From CAZLIC01 sp964559535 (GTDB taxonomy: Bacteria; Pseudomonadota; Alphaproteobacteria; Rhodobacterales; Rhodobacteraceae), in NCBI GenBank assembly GCA_964559535.1, contig CAZLIC010000004.1, positions 1 through 64,000 on the forward strand: 64,000 nt of DNA, in the 5' to 3' direction. The position numbers and the translations under genes were made by a program. The notes under the pieces are model-generated. The model was not told the DNA's origin and did no database searches. It worked only from the letters and a program-made list of their open reading frames with translations. Below, piece by piece: positions 24,912-33,045 of the stretch. The first letter of the stretch is position 1. The number at the start of each line of letters is the position of its first letter.

Positions 24912-25418
24912 ATGAAGAAACTGAACAATTCCTTGCTTCTGGGCGCGGCGCTTGCTGCCTTGATGGGCGCGTTTCAACTGACACCCAGCGTTGCACTGGC
25001 CTATGACGTGACCTCTGCCTCGCCGGTGAACGTCGACGGTCAGGGTGTCGGCCTGCGGGGCTATGACCCTGTCGCCTACTTTACCGAGGGCGCTCCGACG
25101 GTCGGCAACAGCGACTTCTCTGCGGAACACGAAGGTGCAACCTACTGGTTCGCCAGCGCCGGAAATCGCGACGCCTTCGTGGCCGAACCGGACCGCTATG
25201 CCCCCGCTTATGGCGGTTTCTGCCAGACCGGCGCGGTGTTCGAAAAGAAGCTCGACGGTGATCCGGAACTCTGGCGCATCGGCGATGACGGTCGGTTGTT
25301 CCTCTACATCAGTGTCGAGGCGCGCGACGCATTCCTGTCGGATCTGCGCGGAAACACGACGAAGGCCGATGCGAACTGGCCCTTGATCGAGAACAGGGCG
25401 CCTCAGGACATCAACTGA
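24912..25418 (+). CDS. Secreted YHS-domain protein
   Basis: This 168-residue protein has an N-terminal signal peptide (hydrophobic LLLGAALAALMGAF, cleavage near ALAYD at about 30). The mature part has a YHS-like segment: LRGYDPVAYFTEGAP at about 49-63, then YWFASAGNRDAFVAEPDRY and PAYGGFCQTGA. YHS domains are small metal-associated modules; periplasmic versions of this exact type (GYDPVAYF) are widespread and uncharacterised. The gene is in an operon with the CMD-family gene and is followed by a strong terminator. Confidence 0.85.
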   Translation: MKKLNNSLLLGAALAALMGAFQLTPSVALAYDVTSASPVNVDGQGVGLRGYDPVAYFTEGAPTVGNSDFSAEHEGATYWFASAGNRDAFVAEPDRYAPAYGGFCQTGAVFEKKLDGDPELWRIGDDGRLFLYISVEARDAFLSDLRGNTTKADANWPLIENRAPQDIN

Positions 25419-25425
25419 GACCAGT

Positions 25426-25454
25426 GCGCGCCGGGCAACCGGCGCGCGTTGTTT
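25426..25454 (+). terminator. Intrinsic terminator after YHS gene
   Basis: GCGCGCCGG and CCGGCGCGC form a perfect 9-bp stem with the loop gcaa, followed by gttgttt. It begins 8 bases after the YHS stop codon. Confidence 0.8.
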
Positions 25455-25698
25455 CGACTGCATCGCCGATACCTGCCATGTTGGTTCGTACGTCTTCGAG
25501 GCAACCGAATGACAGACACCTGAACCCGAACCCGCCATGGCACGCGGAGTACGCGGATTGGTCATTGCCGGCGTCTCGGCTTTCAGCTCTCCGCCAAACT
25601 TCATGACATGCGAACGCCCCCGAACAGATCCTGTCGTGGCATGATCGACCCTGGTTCGCTTCCGGCCACGGCGTCTAACCTGATCCTGGAGACTTGAA

Positions 25699-26010
25699 AT
25701 GACCCAAACCCTTACGACGCAGACGTTCAAGACGGTTGTCATCGACAGCGGCGCCACCGCTTTGATCGACTTTCATGCGGACTGGTGTGCACCATGCCGC
25801 GCGCAGGGGCCCATCATTGACGCATTGGCGGCCAAGATGGGCGCACGCGCGATTGTTGCCAAGGTTGATGTCGAAGCTGAACCTGCACTGGCGGCTGTCT
25901 TCCAGGTGACCGCCCTTCCAACGCTTCTGCTGTTCAAAGAGGGCCGAATACTGCGCAGGTTCACCGGCCTGACAGATCGGCAAACGCTGGCGGCCGTTCT
26001 CGATGCCTGA
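25699..26010 (+). CDS. Thioredoxin-like protein
   Basis: This 103-residue protein has a thioredoxin fold with the active site WCAPC in FHADWCAPCRAQGP at about 30-43, the conserved cis-proline context VTALPTLLLFKEG at about 72-84 and a C-terminal helix. No signal peptide, so it is cytoplasmic. It reduces protein disulfides, possibly those of the neighbouring AhpD-like protein. A GGAGA ribosome-binding site precedes the ATG. A 280-bp gap with a terminator separates it from the YHS gene, so it likely has its own promoter. Confidence 0.9.
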   Translation: MTQTLTTQTFKTVVIDSGATALIDFHADWCAPCRAQGPIIDALAAKMGARAIVAKVDVEAEPALAAVFQVTALPTLLLFKEGRILRRFTGLTDRQTLAAVLDA

Positions 26011-26251
26011 GCGGCGATCTTTCTGCGTCAAAAGGTGAATGCGCGTCTGCTCTCTTGGCAGAAACCTTATTGGTCCGGCTTGTTTGCGCGCACCAGGCAG
26101 GCTCAATGGGTTGTGGGGCCTCCGGCTGCGCTTTACTTGATTTCATCAGGGCGCAGGAACGCGATACAACTGTCCGCATCGGCTCAAGCGCTTCGAGGGG
26201 CGCCCGACACGTGGAAACGCCGGTCATGACCGTAAACGAGGACCATTAGCC

Positions 26252-26845
26252 ATGATGGCCAGCACAGCATCACCGCAGATCGATGGCCGGACCGGGACGC
26301 TGTCCCGGGAAACCATCGTAGTCATGTTGACGGATCTGTTCCGCATGAATGGCTTCGAAGGCGTCAGCATCGCCAGCATCGCAAAAGCGACGGGCATCGG
26401 AAAGTCATCGCTCTATCACCACTTTCCCGGGGGCAAGGGCGAGATGGCCACCGCAGTCATGGAGGCCGTTGGCATTTGGGTCGCACAGAACCTTGTCGAG
26501 CCGCTCCTGTCACCGGGAACCCGGCAGGAGCGCATCGACGCGATGCTTGAAAACGTCACTGCGCTCTATGACGGAGGCAAGCAGCCCTGCGTCATTGCCA
26601 GCATGATGGTGGGTGCCGAGGCTGGACCAGTCTTTCCCGCCATCCGTGCCGCTTTCGCAGATTGGATGAACGCACTGGGGCAGGCGCTGCAAGATACCGG
26701 TGCATCACCGACCGCAGCGCGCGAAGCCGCGCAGGACTCCATCGCGCGGCTTCAGGGGGCGCTTCTTCTCTGCCGCGCGCTGGACGATCGTGCGCCTTTC
26801 GGCGCCGCCCTGATTGCTGCAAGACGGGATCTGATCGCAGCCTGA
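26252..26845 (+). CDS. TetR family transcriptional regulator
   Basis: This 197-residue regulator has an N-terminal TetR HTH: LFRMNGFEGVSIASIAKATG then GKSSLYHHFPGGKGEMA, the usual recognition helix at about 48-64. The C-terminal ligand domain is of the TetR_C type (ALYDGGKQPCVIASMMVGAE). It closes the redox cluster and is a likely controller of the two CGAACGTTCG dyads upstream of the CMD gene. An effector is not predictable; a Cys at about 113 in the ligand domain might be redox-sensing, but this is speculation. Confidence 0.88.
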   Translation: MMASTASPQIDGRTGTLSRETIVVMLTDLFRMNGFEGVSIASIAKATGIGKSSLYHHFPGGKGEMATAVMEAVGIWVAQNLVEPLLSPGTRQERIDAMLENVTALYDGGKQPCVIASMMVGAEAGPVFPAIRAAFADWMNALGQALQDTGASPTAAREAAQDSIARLQGALLLCRALDDRAPFGAALIAARRDLIAA

Positions 26846-26891
26846 TTGCAGTCGGGCTGTTCCGGCCCCTTCGGGACGTTCTTCGGCCAGG

Positions 26892-27365
26892 TCAGGTGAA
26901 GGTGTGTGCCGTGTAGTCAGTTGGGGCTGCAGCCAAAGGTAAAGCCCCAAAATGGCGGAGCCATGCGCGGCGAAATCCTGCTGCGGTTTCATAGCCGACG
27001 CTGCGTGCCGCGTCGCGAACCGAAGCGCCTTGGTTCAGCGCGACATGTGCGAGTCCTATCCGCCACTGCGTCACATAGGCCAGCGGGCTGGTCCCGATAC
27101 GGTCGGTAAAGTCCGCCATGAAGCGTGACCGGGACATACCGGCCTCGGCCGACAGCAGCTCGATCGTCCAGGGCCGGGCAGGTGCTACGTGGATGGCAAC
27201 CAGCGCACTGTGCAGGCGTGGGTGCGACAGATCGGACAGCAAACCGGGCTCTGGCGGGCTTGCGTCAATCGCGCGGCGCAGCACCAGAACCAGCATCGCC
27301 TCGAAGAGGCGAGCCATGGCATGATGCGACCCGCAACGATTGGCCTGAGCCTCGGCAGTCATCAC
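26892..27365 (-). pseudogene. AraC regulator, C-terminal fragment
   Basis: The 157 residues contain a complete AraC HTH pair: WTIELLSAEAGMSRSRFMAD with FTDRIGTSPLAYVTQWRI, then SVRDAARSVGYETAAGFRRAW. The N-terminal cupin half (another 140 or so residues in AraC_cupin proteins) is missing. The frame is open only to 27413, where it meets the end of a thioredoxin-like remnant on the same strand. A truncated, possibly non-functional regulator; a GTG or ATG at 27365/27362 could still start a short DNA-binding protein. Confidence 0.6.
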
Positions 27366-27403
27366 ATGGGCAAGCGCGGCAAGATCCGGGTGTCGCGTTG
27401 CCT

Positions 27404-27538
27404 TTAATGGGGGTCATCCTCAATTTTTGTGGTGCAGAGGAAGCATTCCTGGACGGCGCTGGTGGTGCGCCAGTTGGCCCAGAAGTCGAGAAGCACGATC
27501 TTGCCCTCGTCCATCGCAGCCTCGGCCGAGCTTGGCGT
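27404..27538 (-). pseudogene. Thioredoxin-domain remnant
   Basis: The minus strand reads TPSSAEAAMDEGKIVLLDFW, then ANWRTTSAVQECFLCTTK and a stop. The pattern A-x-x-EGK-x-VL-x-DFWA-x-W is that of DsbD/TlpA-type thioredoxin domains, but the C-x-x-C is replaced by R-T-T-S and nothing follows. No start codon with a ribosome-binding site is visible. It is a fragment left by rearrangement next to the AraC fragment. Confidence 0.4.
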
Positions 27539-27653
27539 ATAGAGGAGCGGCTCACCCTCCGGTTTCCGCCATGATCGACCTTCTGAAGCATGTAGCTTGG
27601 CGCAGACGTGTCACCGAGCCACACTGCGCGGCGACACGATCTGTTTCCTATCC

Positions 27654-28103
27654 CTATTGGCGGTGCATCACGCCGTCACCGAACGGATGGTCGATCACCA
27701 TCTTCCAGCTTCCGTCCGGCTGACGATGCAGGACCGCGACGGAGAGTGCCGTCATCGGGCCGTCCGGCCCGGGCGCGGTCCAGGACATCAGATGAAGGCC
27801 GGTGTCGCCCGCGACCACGACCTCATGCGCGCCGTAGGTGAAGTTCACCCCGCGCGCGATGAACTCGTCGAACATAGCGCGGAGAGCGGCATCTCCCGCG
27901 ACCGGCTGGCCAGGCTGAGCGACTACGGCCGCTGTGGGCTCATAGGTTGCCATCACCCCGTCGACGTCACCAGCGGCAAATGCCGTGGTCATCGCCGAAA
28001 TGGTCTCAAGAATTTTCGTCTGGTCCATAGTGTCCTCTGCATGCGTTGTGGTTGCGAGCGTTGCAGTGAGCAAGGCCGCTGCTCCAGCGATCCGAAGCTT
28101 CAT
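27654..28103 (-). CDS. Secreted SnoaL-like/DUF4440 protein
   Basis: This 149-residue protein has a signal peptide (MKLRIAGAAALLTATLATTT, cleavage near HAED). The mature part is an NTF2/SnoaL-like cone: ISAMTTAFAAGDVDGVMATY at about 35-54, VAGDAALRAMFDEFIARG, then SWTAPGPDG and VLHRQPDGSWKMVIDHPFGD at about 125-144. This SgcJ/EcaC-like group is typical of small-ligand-binding or isomerase-like proteins; the function is unknown. It is divergent from the WYL regulator at 28178, which may control it. Confidence 0.8.
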   Translation of the reverse strand: MKLRIAGAAALLTATLATTTHAEDTMDQTKILETISAMTTAFAAGDVDGVMATYEPTAAVVAQPGQPVAGDAALRAMFDEFIARGVNFTYGAHEVVVAGDTGLHLMSWTAPGPDGPMTALSVAVLHRQPDGSWKMVIDHPFGDGVMHRQ

Positions 28104-28177
28104 CTGTCTCTCCTGTTTGGGTTTCAGTGGTCGGACGATGCTGCTAAGCTGTGACAGTTTCCGTCAGGGTCCATCCG

Positions 28178-28888
28178 ATGCGCCTGTTTCGCCTGTTCCG
28201 GTTGCTTGATGTCATGCGCCTGCGCACCACGCCCGTCACTGCAGCTTCGCTGGCGGCGGACTTCGGCGTTTCGGTCCGATCCATCTACCGCGACATTGCC
28301 GACCTGCAGGCCATGGGCGCCCCGATCCGCGGCGAGGGGGGCATGGGCTATGTCATGGAGCGGGGTTATTTCTTGCCTTCGCTGCGGTTCGAGACCGATG
28401 AACTCGACGCAATCGTCCTCGGCCTCAGACTCGTGTCGGAGCGAACGGCGCCAGTGCTCGACGGGGCGGCTCGGCGCGCGGCGGCGAAGATATCTTCTGC
28501 CCTTGGAGACACTCAGAAAGAGAGCATGATCGACGCTCCGTTGGCGGCTGGCCCCGGAAGCGCGCCGTCTGGCGACGCCGGCTCTAAGGTATTTTCCAAA
28601 CTACGCTCGGCGATTGCCTCCAAGGAACTGCTGAGCATCGGGTACCTGAACGCAGAGGGTCGCTCCTCGACTAGGGAAGCCCGCCCGCTAGGACTGACAT
28701 TGTTCGAGAATGCCTGGCTGCTGACGATCTGGTGCGAGACCGCGCAGGATTTCCGGCACCTCCGCCTCGATCGGATCATGTTCGTCGAGGGGATGGGAAG
28801 AGTTTTCCGGATGGAGAAGGGCAAGCGCTTCAAGGATGCGCTTGATCTTGAGCACGGCAAGCTCGCGCTGCGCACGCGGGGCGCGTGA
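28178..28888 (+). CDS. YafY-type HTH/WYL-domain regulator
   Basis: The protein is 236 residues from the ATG at 28178 (MRLFRLFRLLDVM). It has an HTH_11 domain at about 5-65 (VTAASLAADFGVSVRSIYRD then MGAPIRGEGGMGYVM) and a WYL-like C-terminal ligand domain (ISIGY-type LLSIGYLNAEGRSSTREARP, then RHLRLDRIMFVEGMG). WYL regulators respond to nucleic-acid or small-molecule ligands and often control a divergent gene, here the SnoaL-like protein. The frame is open nine codons further, but the inner ATG gives the family N-terminus. Confidence 0.85.
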   Translation: MRLFRLFRLLDVMRLRTTPVTAASLAADFGVSVRSIYRDIADLQAMGAPIRGEGGMGYVMERGYFLPSLRFETDELDAIVLGLRLVSERTAPVLDGAARRAAAKISSALGDTQKESMIDAPLAAGPGSAPSGDAGSKVFSKLRSAIASKELLSIGYLNAEGRSSTREARPLGLTLFENAWLLTIWCETAQDFRHLRLDRIMFVEGMGRVFRMEKGKRFKDALDLEHGKLALRTRGA

Positions 28889-28969
28889 GTAGCACGAGCC
28901 GCTCTTGCGCGTTAGAGCATAAGGGCGCCAAGATTGGCGGTCAGCGCCGTCAACACTGGGGTTGCACGG

Positions 28970-29095
28970 TCAAGGCAGAGTGTTGAGACAGCGCGCAAGT
29001 CGATGCAGACCCTCCTCGATCTCCGGCACGCTGGGCAGACTGTAGCTGAGGCGGAGCGTGTTCACCTTTCTGTCCTTCGCGTAGAAAGATGCGCC
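28970..29095 (-). pseudogene. PLP aminotransferase C-terminal fragment
   Basis: The minus strand reads GASFYAKDRKVNTLRLSYSL then PSVPEIEEGLHRLARCL. This is the C-terminal signature of class I/II PLP-dependent aminotransferases and MocR-type proteins (N-TLRLSYSLPS-x-x-EIEEG-x-x-RL). Nothing upstream on this strand continues the gene. The rest of the gap 28889-29254 holds no gene. A deletion remnant. Confidence 0.6.
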
Positions 29096-29254
29096 AGCCA
29101 GCGACCGCCGAGCCGCGGTAGGTTGAACGAAAGTGCGGTGTCCTACGTTGGCGCGCGAAGAATTCGCATCGACCATGTCACAGTCTTCGACACCGCAGCC
29201 TCTTCATGTTCGCGGCAGGAAGAGTTCCGCCGCGAAACATGAGGATATGCGACC

Positions 29255-29656
29255 ATGAAGACCTTTGATGTGCAGTCGATCGCTGTGGATCGTCCTGCAG
29301 CCGCAGTGTTCGGTTTCATCGCCGATCCCGGCAACCTTCCGCGCTGGACCAACGCCTTTTCCCGGGCCGACGCCACGTCGGCCGATCTGGTCACGCCAAA
29401 TGGCGCCGTTCCGATCAAGCTCGACACGATCGCTGTCGAGGCCACCGGTACGGTCGACTGGAAAATGACCTTCCCGGATGGCGCAGTCGGCATGGCCTTT
29501 TCGCGGGTCACACCGGATGGTAAAGATAAGTGCGTGTATTCATTCGTTCTGATGGCGCCGCCGGTTCCTCTGGAGATGCTCGAGGGCGCGCTCGGCGAGC
29601 AGATGGCGACTCTCACAAAAGAGCTGAAGGCGCTCAAGACCTTGTTGGAAGCATGA
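29255..29656 (+). CDS. SRPBCC/polyketide-cyclase-like protein
   Basis: This 133-residue START-like (SRPBCC) protein has an initial VQSIAVDRPAAAVFGFIADP strand-helix, a PRWTNAF motif at about 29-35, a middle antiparallel sheet and the long C-terminal helix LEMLEGALGEQMATLTKELK that closes the ligand cavity. Such proteins bind hydrophobic ligands or act as cyclase or hydrolase-like enzymes. Its TGA overlaps the ATG of the sigma-factor gene, indicating translational coupling and perhaps a regulatory partnership. Confidence 0.8.
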   Translation: MKTFDVQSIAVDRPAAAVFGFIADPGNLPRWTNAFSRADATSADLVTPNGAVPIKLDTIAVEATGTVDWKMTFPDGAVGMAFSRVTPDGKDKCVYSFVLMAPPVPLEMLEGALGEQMATLTKELKALKTLLEA

Positions 29657-30504
29657 TCAGTCTGAACAATCATGAGGTCGAGTCGGCGCGGCGCGGAGAT
29701 CGCGCCGCGCTTGACGCGGTGATCCGTGCCGCCCAACGGCCCGTCTTCAATCTGGCTATGCGCATGCTGGCAAACAGGCCGGATGCCGAAGACGCGACGC
29801 AGGAAGTGCTGGTCAAGATCATAACCCATCTCGGAACGCTGCGTGACCCCCAAGCTGCAGGCGCCTGGGCGTGGCGCGTCGCGTGCAGGCACCTGGAGAA
29901 GGAACGCAGACGGGGGCGGGTCGAGGCCATACGGCTGACGTTCGACAGCTTTTCCACTGACGTTGGGACCGGCTTGGGCGACATCCATGACCTCAATCTT
30001 ACGCCGGTCGAGGAAGCCCTTGCTGTCGAGGAGGTCAAGGTTGGCTGCACCCTGGCGATGTTGACCTGCCTCTCTCGCCCGGTCCGGATCGCCTATGTGC
30101 TGGGCGAGATCTTCGAGCTTTCCGACACGGAAGCGGCAGACGCGCTGGACGTTTCGCCGGCGGCCTATCGACAACGGTTGCGGCGGGCGCGACACGCAGT
30201 CGCCGCTTTCACGCTCCGTCACTGCGGCCTGGCGGAAGAGAGCGCAGCTTGCCGCTGCGAACGGCGGGTTGGCGCGGCGCTGAGCTGCGGTCGGATCCGC
30301 AAGGGTGTCTCGGATCTTGGCCTCGGCCGGTCACCGCAACAACTTGATGTCAGAGCGGTCAGAACCCACGTCCGGTCGCTCGAAGTCGCCCGCCGGAGTG
30401 CTGCTATCTTGCGAAGCAACCCAGATTTCACGACGAATGTCGGTGCGCTCGTGCTCGCCGCCATCGACCAAGGCGAACGCGCCAGCACATCGAAGCATCA
30501 GTGA
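29653..30504 (+). CDS. ECF-type RNA polymerase sigma factor with C-terminal extension
   Basis: The protein is 283 residues from the ATG overlapping the SRPBCC stop. Region 2 is at about 12-85 (VFNLAMRMLANRPDAEDATQ, then EVLVKIITHLGTL and AWAWRVACRHLEKERRRGR). Region 4 is at about 130-185 (LSRPVRIAYVLGEIFELSD, then EAADALDVSPAAYRQRLRRA). About 90 further residues after region 4 contain a Cys-rich patch (ACRCERRVGAALSC), longer than ordinary ECF sigmas. Such tails can be regulatory. No anti-sigma gene is adjacent; the coupled SRPBCC protein is a candidate modulator. Confidence 0.82.
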   Translation: MISLNNHEVESARRGDRAALDAVIRAAQRPVFNLAMRMLANRPDAEDATQEVLVKIITHLGTLRDPQAAGAWAWRVACRHLEKERRRGRVEAIRLTFDSFSTDVGTGLGDIHDLNLTPVEEALAVEEVKVGCTLAMLTCLSRPVRIAYVLGEIFELSDTEAADALDVSPAAYRQRLRRARHAVAAFTLRHCGLAEESAACRCERRVGAALSCGRIRKGVSDLGLGRSPQQLDVRAVRTHVRSLEVARRSAAILRSNPDFTTNVGALVLAAIDQGERASTSKHQ

Positions 30505-30540
30505 TGATGCGGATCTCCATTGCTCAATGGCAGGCGCGGG

Positions 30541-31077
30541 TCAGACCGCGCCCGTGTACTCTCCGCGTGCCGGGTAGTTCGCCTTGATTGCAAAATCGAG
30601 GGCACCGAGCATTTCGGAAAAATGCGGCCGGACGAACGGCATGGTCTGCACGCTTGCGTAATAAAGCGACATGTCCGGTGAGACAAGGAACAGTCCGGGC
30701 TCGGAAAATAGTGCCGGCTCTTCCACGCCGATTGACGTGGTGCCGCGAGACGTCGAAATGTAGAGTCCCCATTCGCGGGCCCTGGAAAGGCTGAGTCCGT
30801 ATCCGATCTGAAGGTTCTTGGTGGCGATCTTGTCGGCCATCGCGCGGGCGCGCTCTTCGCCGTCGGAAGAGAGCGCGATCACGCCGACGCCCCGGTCGGC
30901 AAAGTCGCCGACCCGCTTGTCAAGTTCGGTGAGGTAGGTGGCGCAGATCGGGCAGTGAAAGCCCCGATAGAAACAGACTAGTGTCCCTCGGGGGTGGTTT
31001 TGCGCTGCGAGATCGAAGGCGCCGCCCGACAGGGTCGCCACTGACAGATCGGGCACGGGTTTTCTGGGTGTGAGCAT
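30541..31077 (-). CDS. AhpC/TSA-family peroxiredoxin-like protein
   Basis: The protein is 178 residues from the ATG at 31077. It has a thioredoxin-like fold with the motif FYRGFHCPICATYLTELDKR at about 36-55. The first Cys (42) is followed by P-I-C, i.e. C-x-x-C, as in AhpC/TSA 'redoxin' proteins of the PRX-like2 type rather than the classical TPVC site. Later segments GVIALSSDGEERARAMADK and LFLVSPDMSLYYASVQTMPF are typical. Probably a cytoplasmic peroxide or disulfide reductase. The frame continues far upstream, but only this part is conserved. It is divergent from an AraC gene. Confidence 0.78.
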   Translation of the reverse strand: MLTPRKPVPDLSVATLSGGAFDLAAQNHPRGTLVCFYRGFHCPICATYLTELDKRVGDFADRGVGVIALSSDGEERARAMADKIATKNLQIGYGLSLSRAREWGLYISTSRGTTSIGVEEPALFSEPGLFLVSPDMSLYYASVQTMPFVRPHFSEMLGALDFAIKANYPARGEYTGAV

Positions 31078-31134
31078 GGTAAACCTCTGCTGCTTGCTTT
31101 CCCGGAAGGAGTAGGCGATTCTTGGCCGGAGAAA

Positions 31135-31959
31135 ATGCGAAATGGGCGACCAGGAATGACATCTGCAAGAATTGATCGCCTTGCTTCCCTGATTGGCAAC
31201 ATCCGTCTTCGCGTTGCGGTCCCGGGCGAGGCCCCAAATCTCTATCTGGTCGAGCGGGGGCCGGATGGTCCGGCGGACTTGATTCTCACTTCCGGTGCTG
31301 CGTGGCCGCCCGACGAAGGGCCTGCCAGTCTTGCCGCAACGGTCTCGGTCGAAGGAGCGGTTAGCACTTTGCTGACGGGGCAGAAGCCGGTCACCCGCGT
31401 GCCGATCCAACCCGGAACAGACATAGCTGGGCTTATCGTGCTGATTAGACGGGAAGCTGAGCAGGGACGGTGCGGCGCGAGCGCCATGCTGGACCGCTTG
31501 TGTGAAGCTTTGTTCATCTGTCTGCTCAGATACATGATAGATACTCGCGAGACAACGACAGGAGTGCTGGGCGGGCTCGCGGACCGACACATCTCGAGGG
31601 CACTGGTGGCCATGCACGAACAGCCCGGCAAGGCCTGGACGAACGAGGCTCTTGCGGAACTAAGCGCATTGTCACTCGGACATTTCATTAAACGATTTAC
31701 GAAATGCGTGGGCGAGACTCCGCAAAAGCACCTCAGAGGCTGGCGTCTGGCACTCGCGCGCAATGAAGTCGAAGGTGGTATACGGGTTGAGGTTGTCGCA
31801 CGCAAATATGGGTTCAGATCGCCAGACGGGTTTAGCCGTGCATTCGCCGCGCGGTTTGGACGAGCGCCGATTTCGTTCAGGGCCAAGGAAATACGCGACG
31901 ATGCTGCGTCAACCAGGATTAGGGCAGTGGTTGCGGATCAAGACCGTGTAGGTCACTGA
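31135..31959 (+). CDS. AraC family regulator (cupin_6 type)
   Basis: This 274-residue regulator has an N-terminal cupin-like half in AraC_cupin_6 style (QGRCGASAMLDRLCEALFIC) and two C-terminal HTH motifs: WTNEALAELSALSLGHFIKR then FTKCVGETPQKHLRGWRLAL, and VEVVARKYGFRSPDGFSRAF. It is divergent from the peroxiredoxin-like gene with a 57-bp intergenic region, so it probably regulates that gene. An internal ATG (31156) is an alternative start. Confidence 0.82.
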   Translation: MRNGRPGMTSARIDRLASLIGNIRLRVAVPGEAPNLYLVERGPDGPADLILTSGAAWPPDEGPASLAATVSVEGAVSTLLTGQKPVTRVPIQPGTDIAGLIVLIRREAEQGRCGASAMLDRLCEALFICLLRYMIDTRETTTGVLGGLADRHISRALVAMHEQPGKAWTNEALAELSALSLGHFIKRFTKCVGETPQKHLRGWRLALARNEVEGGIRVEVVARKYGFRSPDGFSRAFAARFGRAPISFRAKEIRDDAASTRIRAVVADQDRVGH

Positions 31960-31965
31960 CCGCAG

Positions 31966-32775
31966 TCAGAACGTCCTGCCGTCATTCGGCAAGACCACTT
32001 CCATGTCGGCGCCCATTCGGTGCGACAGCCGCACTGCTATTCTTTGGACATTCGCGATGATCGATGACTTGCTCAAATCGACCATTCTTTCGACGGGCAG
32101 GCTCACCGCGACACCTGCGATAGGCCGATTCAGCGAGTTGAGTACACAGGCCCCAAAGCAGACAATTCCATCTGCTACTTGCTGGTTGTCGACAGAAAAG
32201 CCTCTTCTGCGGACCTCGCGCAACTCGTGGATCAGATCCTCTACACTGACGACAGATTGTGAAGTTCTGGGTGCCGGAAATCCATCGCTGAAAAGCCGCC
32301 GGATCTCGGCATCAGTCATATGGCTGAGGAAGGCCTTGCCGGTGGCAGTGAAAGCTGCCGGCAGCCGCATTCCGACCCTAAAATCTATGAGCGAATGTGA
32401 CACATCCGAGTTCCGCGCCGCGATATAAGCAACTTCGGTTCCTTCAAGCACTGTGAGCGTGATTGTCGCTCCTGGCATCTCGCTTTCCTGGTCCCAGATC
32501 GCGGCGAACTCGGTTCCGACATCGGACTGGTTGGTGAAGGCGTTGGCCCACCGCATGACATGCGGGCCGAGTTGGAAGGATTGATCGAGCCGCCGAATCA
32601 GCAACTCTAGCTGGACCAGAGTGGCGCAGATCGTATGGGCCGAACTCTTCGCCAAACTCAACTCACGCGCGATCTCGCCCAGAGTGGGATAGGCCTTTGC
32701 GCGAGCAACGAAGTCCAGCACTCGTACCCCTCTGTCGAGCGCCGGAACGAGTTTTGCTTTATCTGGCGGGGCCAT
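31966..32775 (-). CDS. IclR family transcriptional regulator
   Basis: The protein is 269 residues from the ATG at 32775. The N-terminal winged helix at about 10-75 (RGVRVLDFVARAKAYPTLGE, then LSLAKSSAHTICATLVQLEL) is followed by the IclR effector domain with FRVGMRLPAAFTATGKAFLS, the SVEDLIHELREVRRRGFSVD motif and GIVCFGACVLNSLNRPIAGV. IclR proteins usually control adjacent aromatic, lactone or sugar-acid catabolic operons. It is divergent from the 33-48 kb catabolic run, so it is the prime candidate regulator of that run. The alternative upstream start at 32844 is less likely. Confidence 0.87.
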   Translation of the reverse strand: MAPPDKAKLVPALDRGVRVLDFVARAKAYPTLGEIARELSLAKSSAHTICATLVQLELLIRRLDQSFQLGPHVMRWANAFTNQSDVGTEFAAIWDQESEMPGATITLTVLEGTEVAYIAARNSDVSHSLIDFRVGMRLPAAFTATGKAFLSHMTDAEIRRLFSDGFPAPRTSQSVVSVEDLIHELREVRRRGFSVDNQQVADGIVCFGACVLNSLNRPIAGVAVSLPVERMVDLSKSSIIANVQRIAVRLSHRMGADMEVVLPNDGRTF

Positions 32776-32980
32776 GAAGGTTTCTCCGGATGGACATGCG
32801 TCATACTTTCGGAAAGCTCTTGACAGCTGTCTAACATCGCGCATACCGTCCAGTCCAGAGGAAACAGTTCTGCATACTGAACCAAGGCCATCACGCAGAA
32901 CTTTGTGGCGGTGCTGGGGTAACAGTGATTGGCCGGAAAGGTAGGGGCTCCGTATGGAGGCCTTTCTTTTTCACAACATT

Positions 32981-33017
32981 GTGGGAACGTTCTCATAAGA
33001 AGTGAGAACGTTCCCAC
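32981..33017. promoter_or_regulatory. Large inverted-repeat operator before catabolic operon
   Basis: GTGGGAACGTTCTCA (32981-32995) and TGAGAACGTTCCCAC (33003-33017) are perfect 15-bp inverted repeats with the 7-base spacer taagaag. Each arm is itself a TG-GGAACGTT-CTCA dyad with a central CG, the LacI/GalR operator style. So there may be two operators in tandem. It ends 28 bp before the ATG of the first gene. The regulator may be the LacI protein at 47616 or the IclR protein. Confidence 0.7.
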
Positions 33018-33045
33018 TGACGAGATGCGGGAGGGAGGAGGACCC

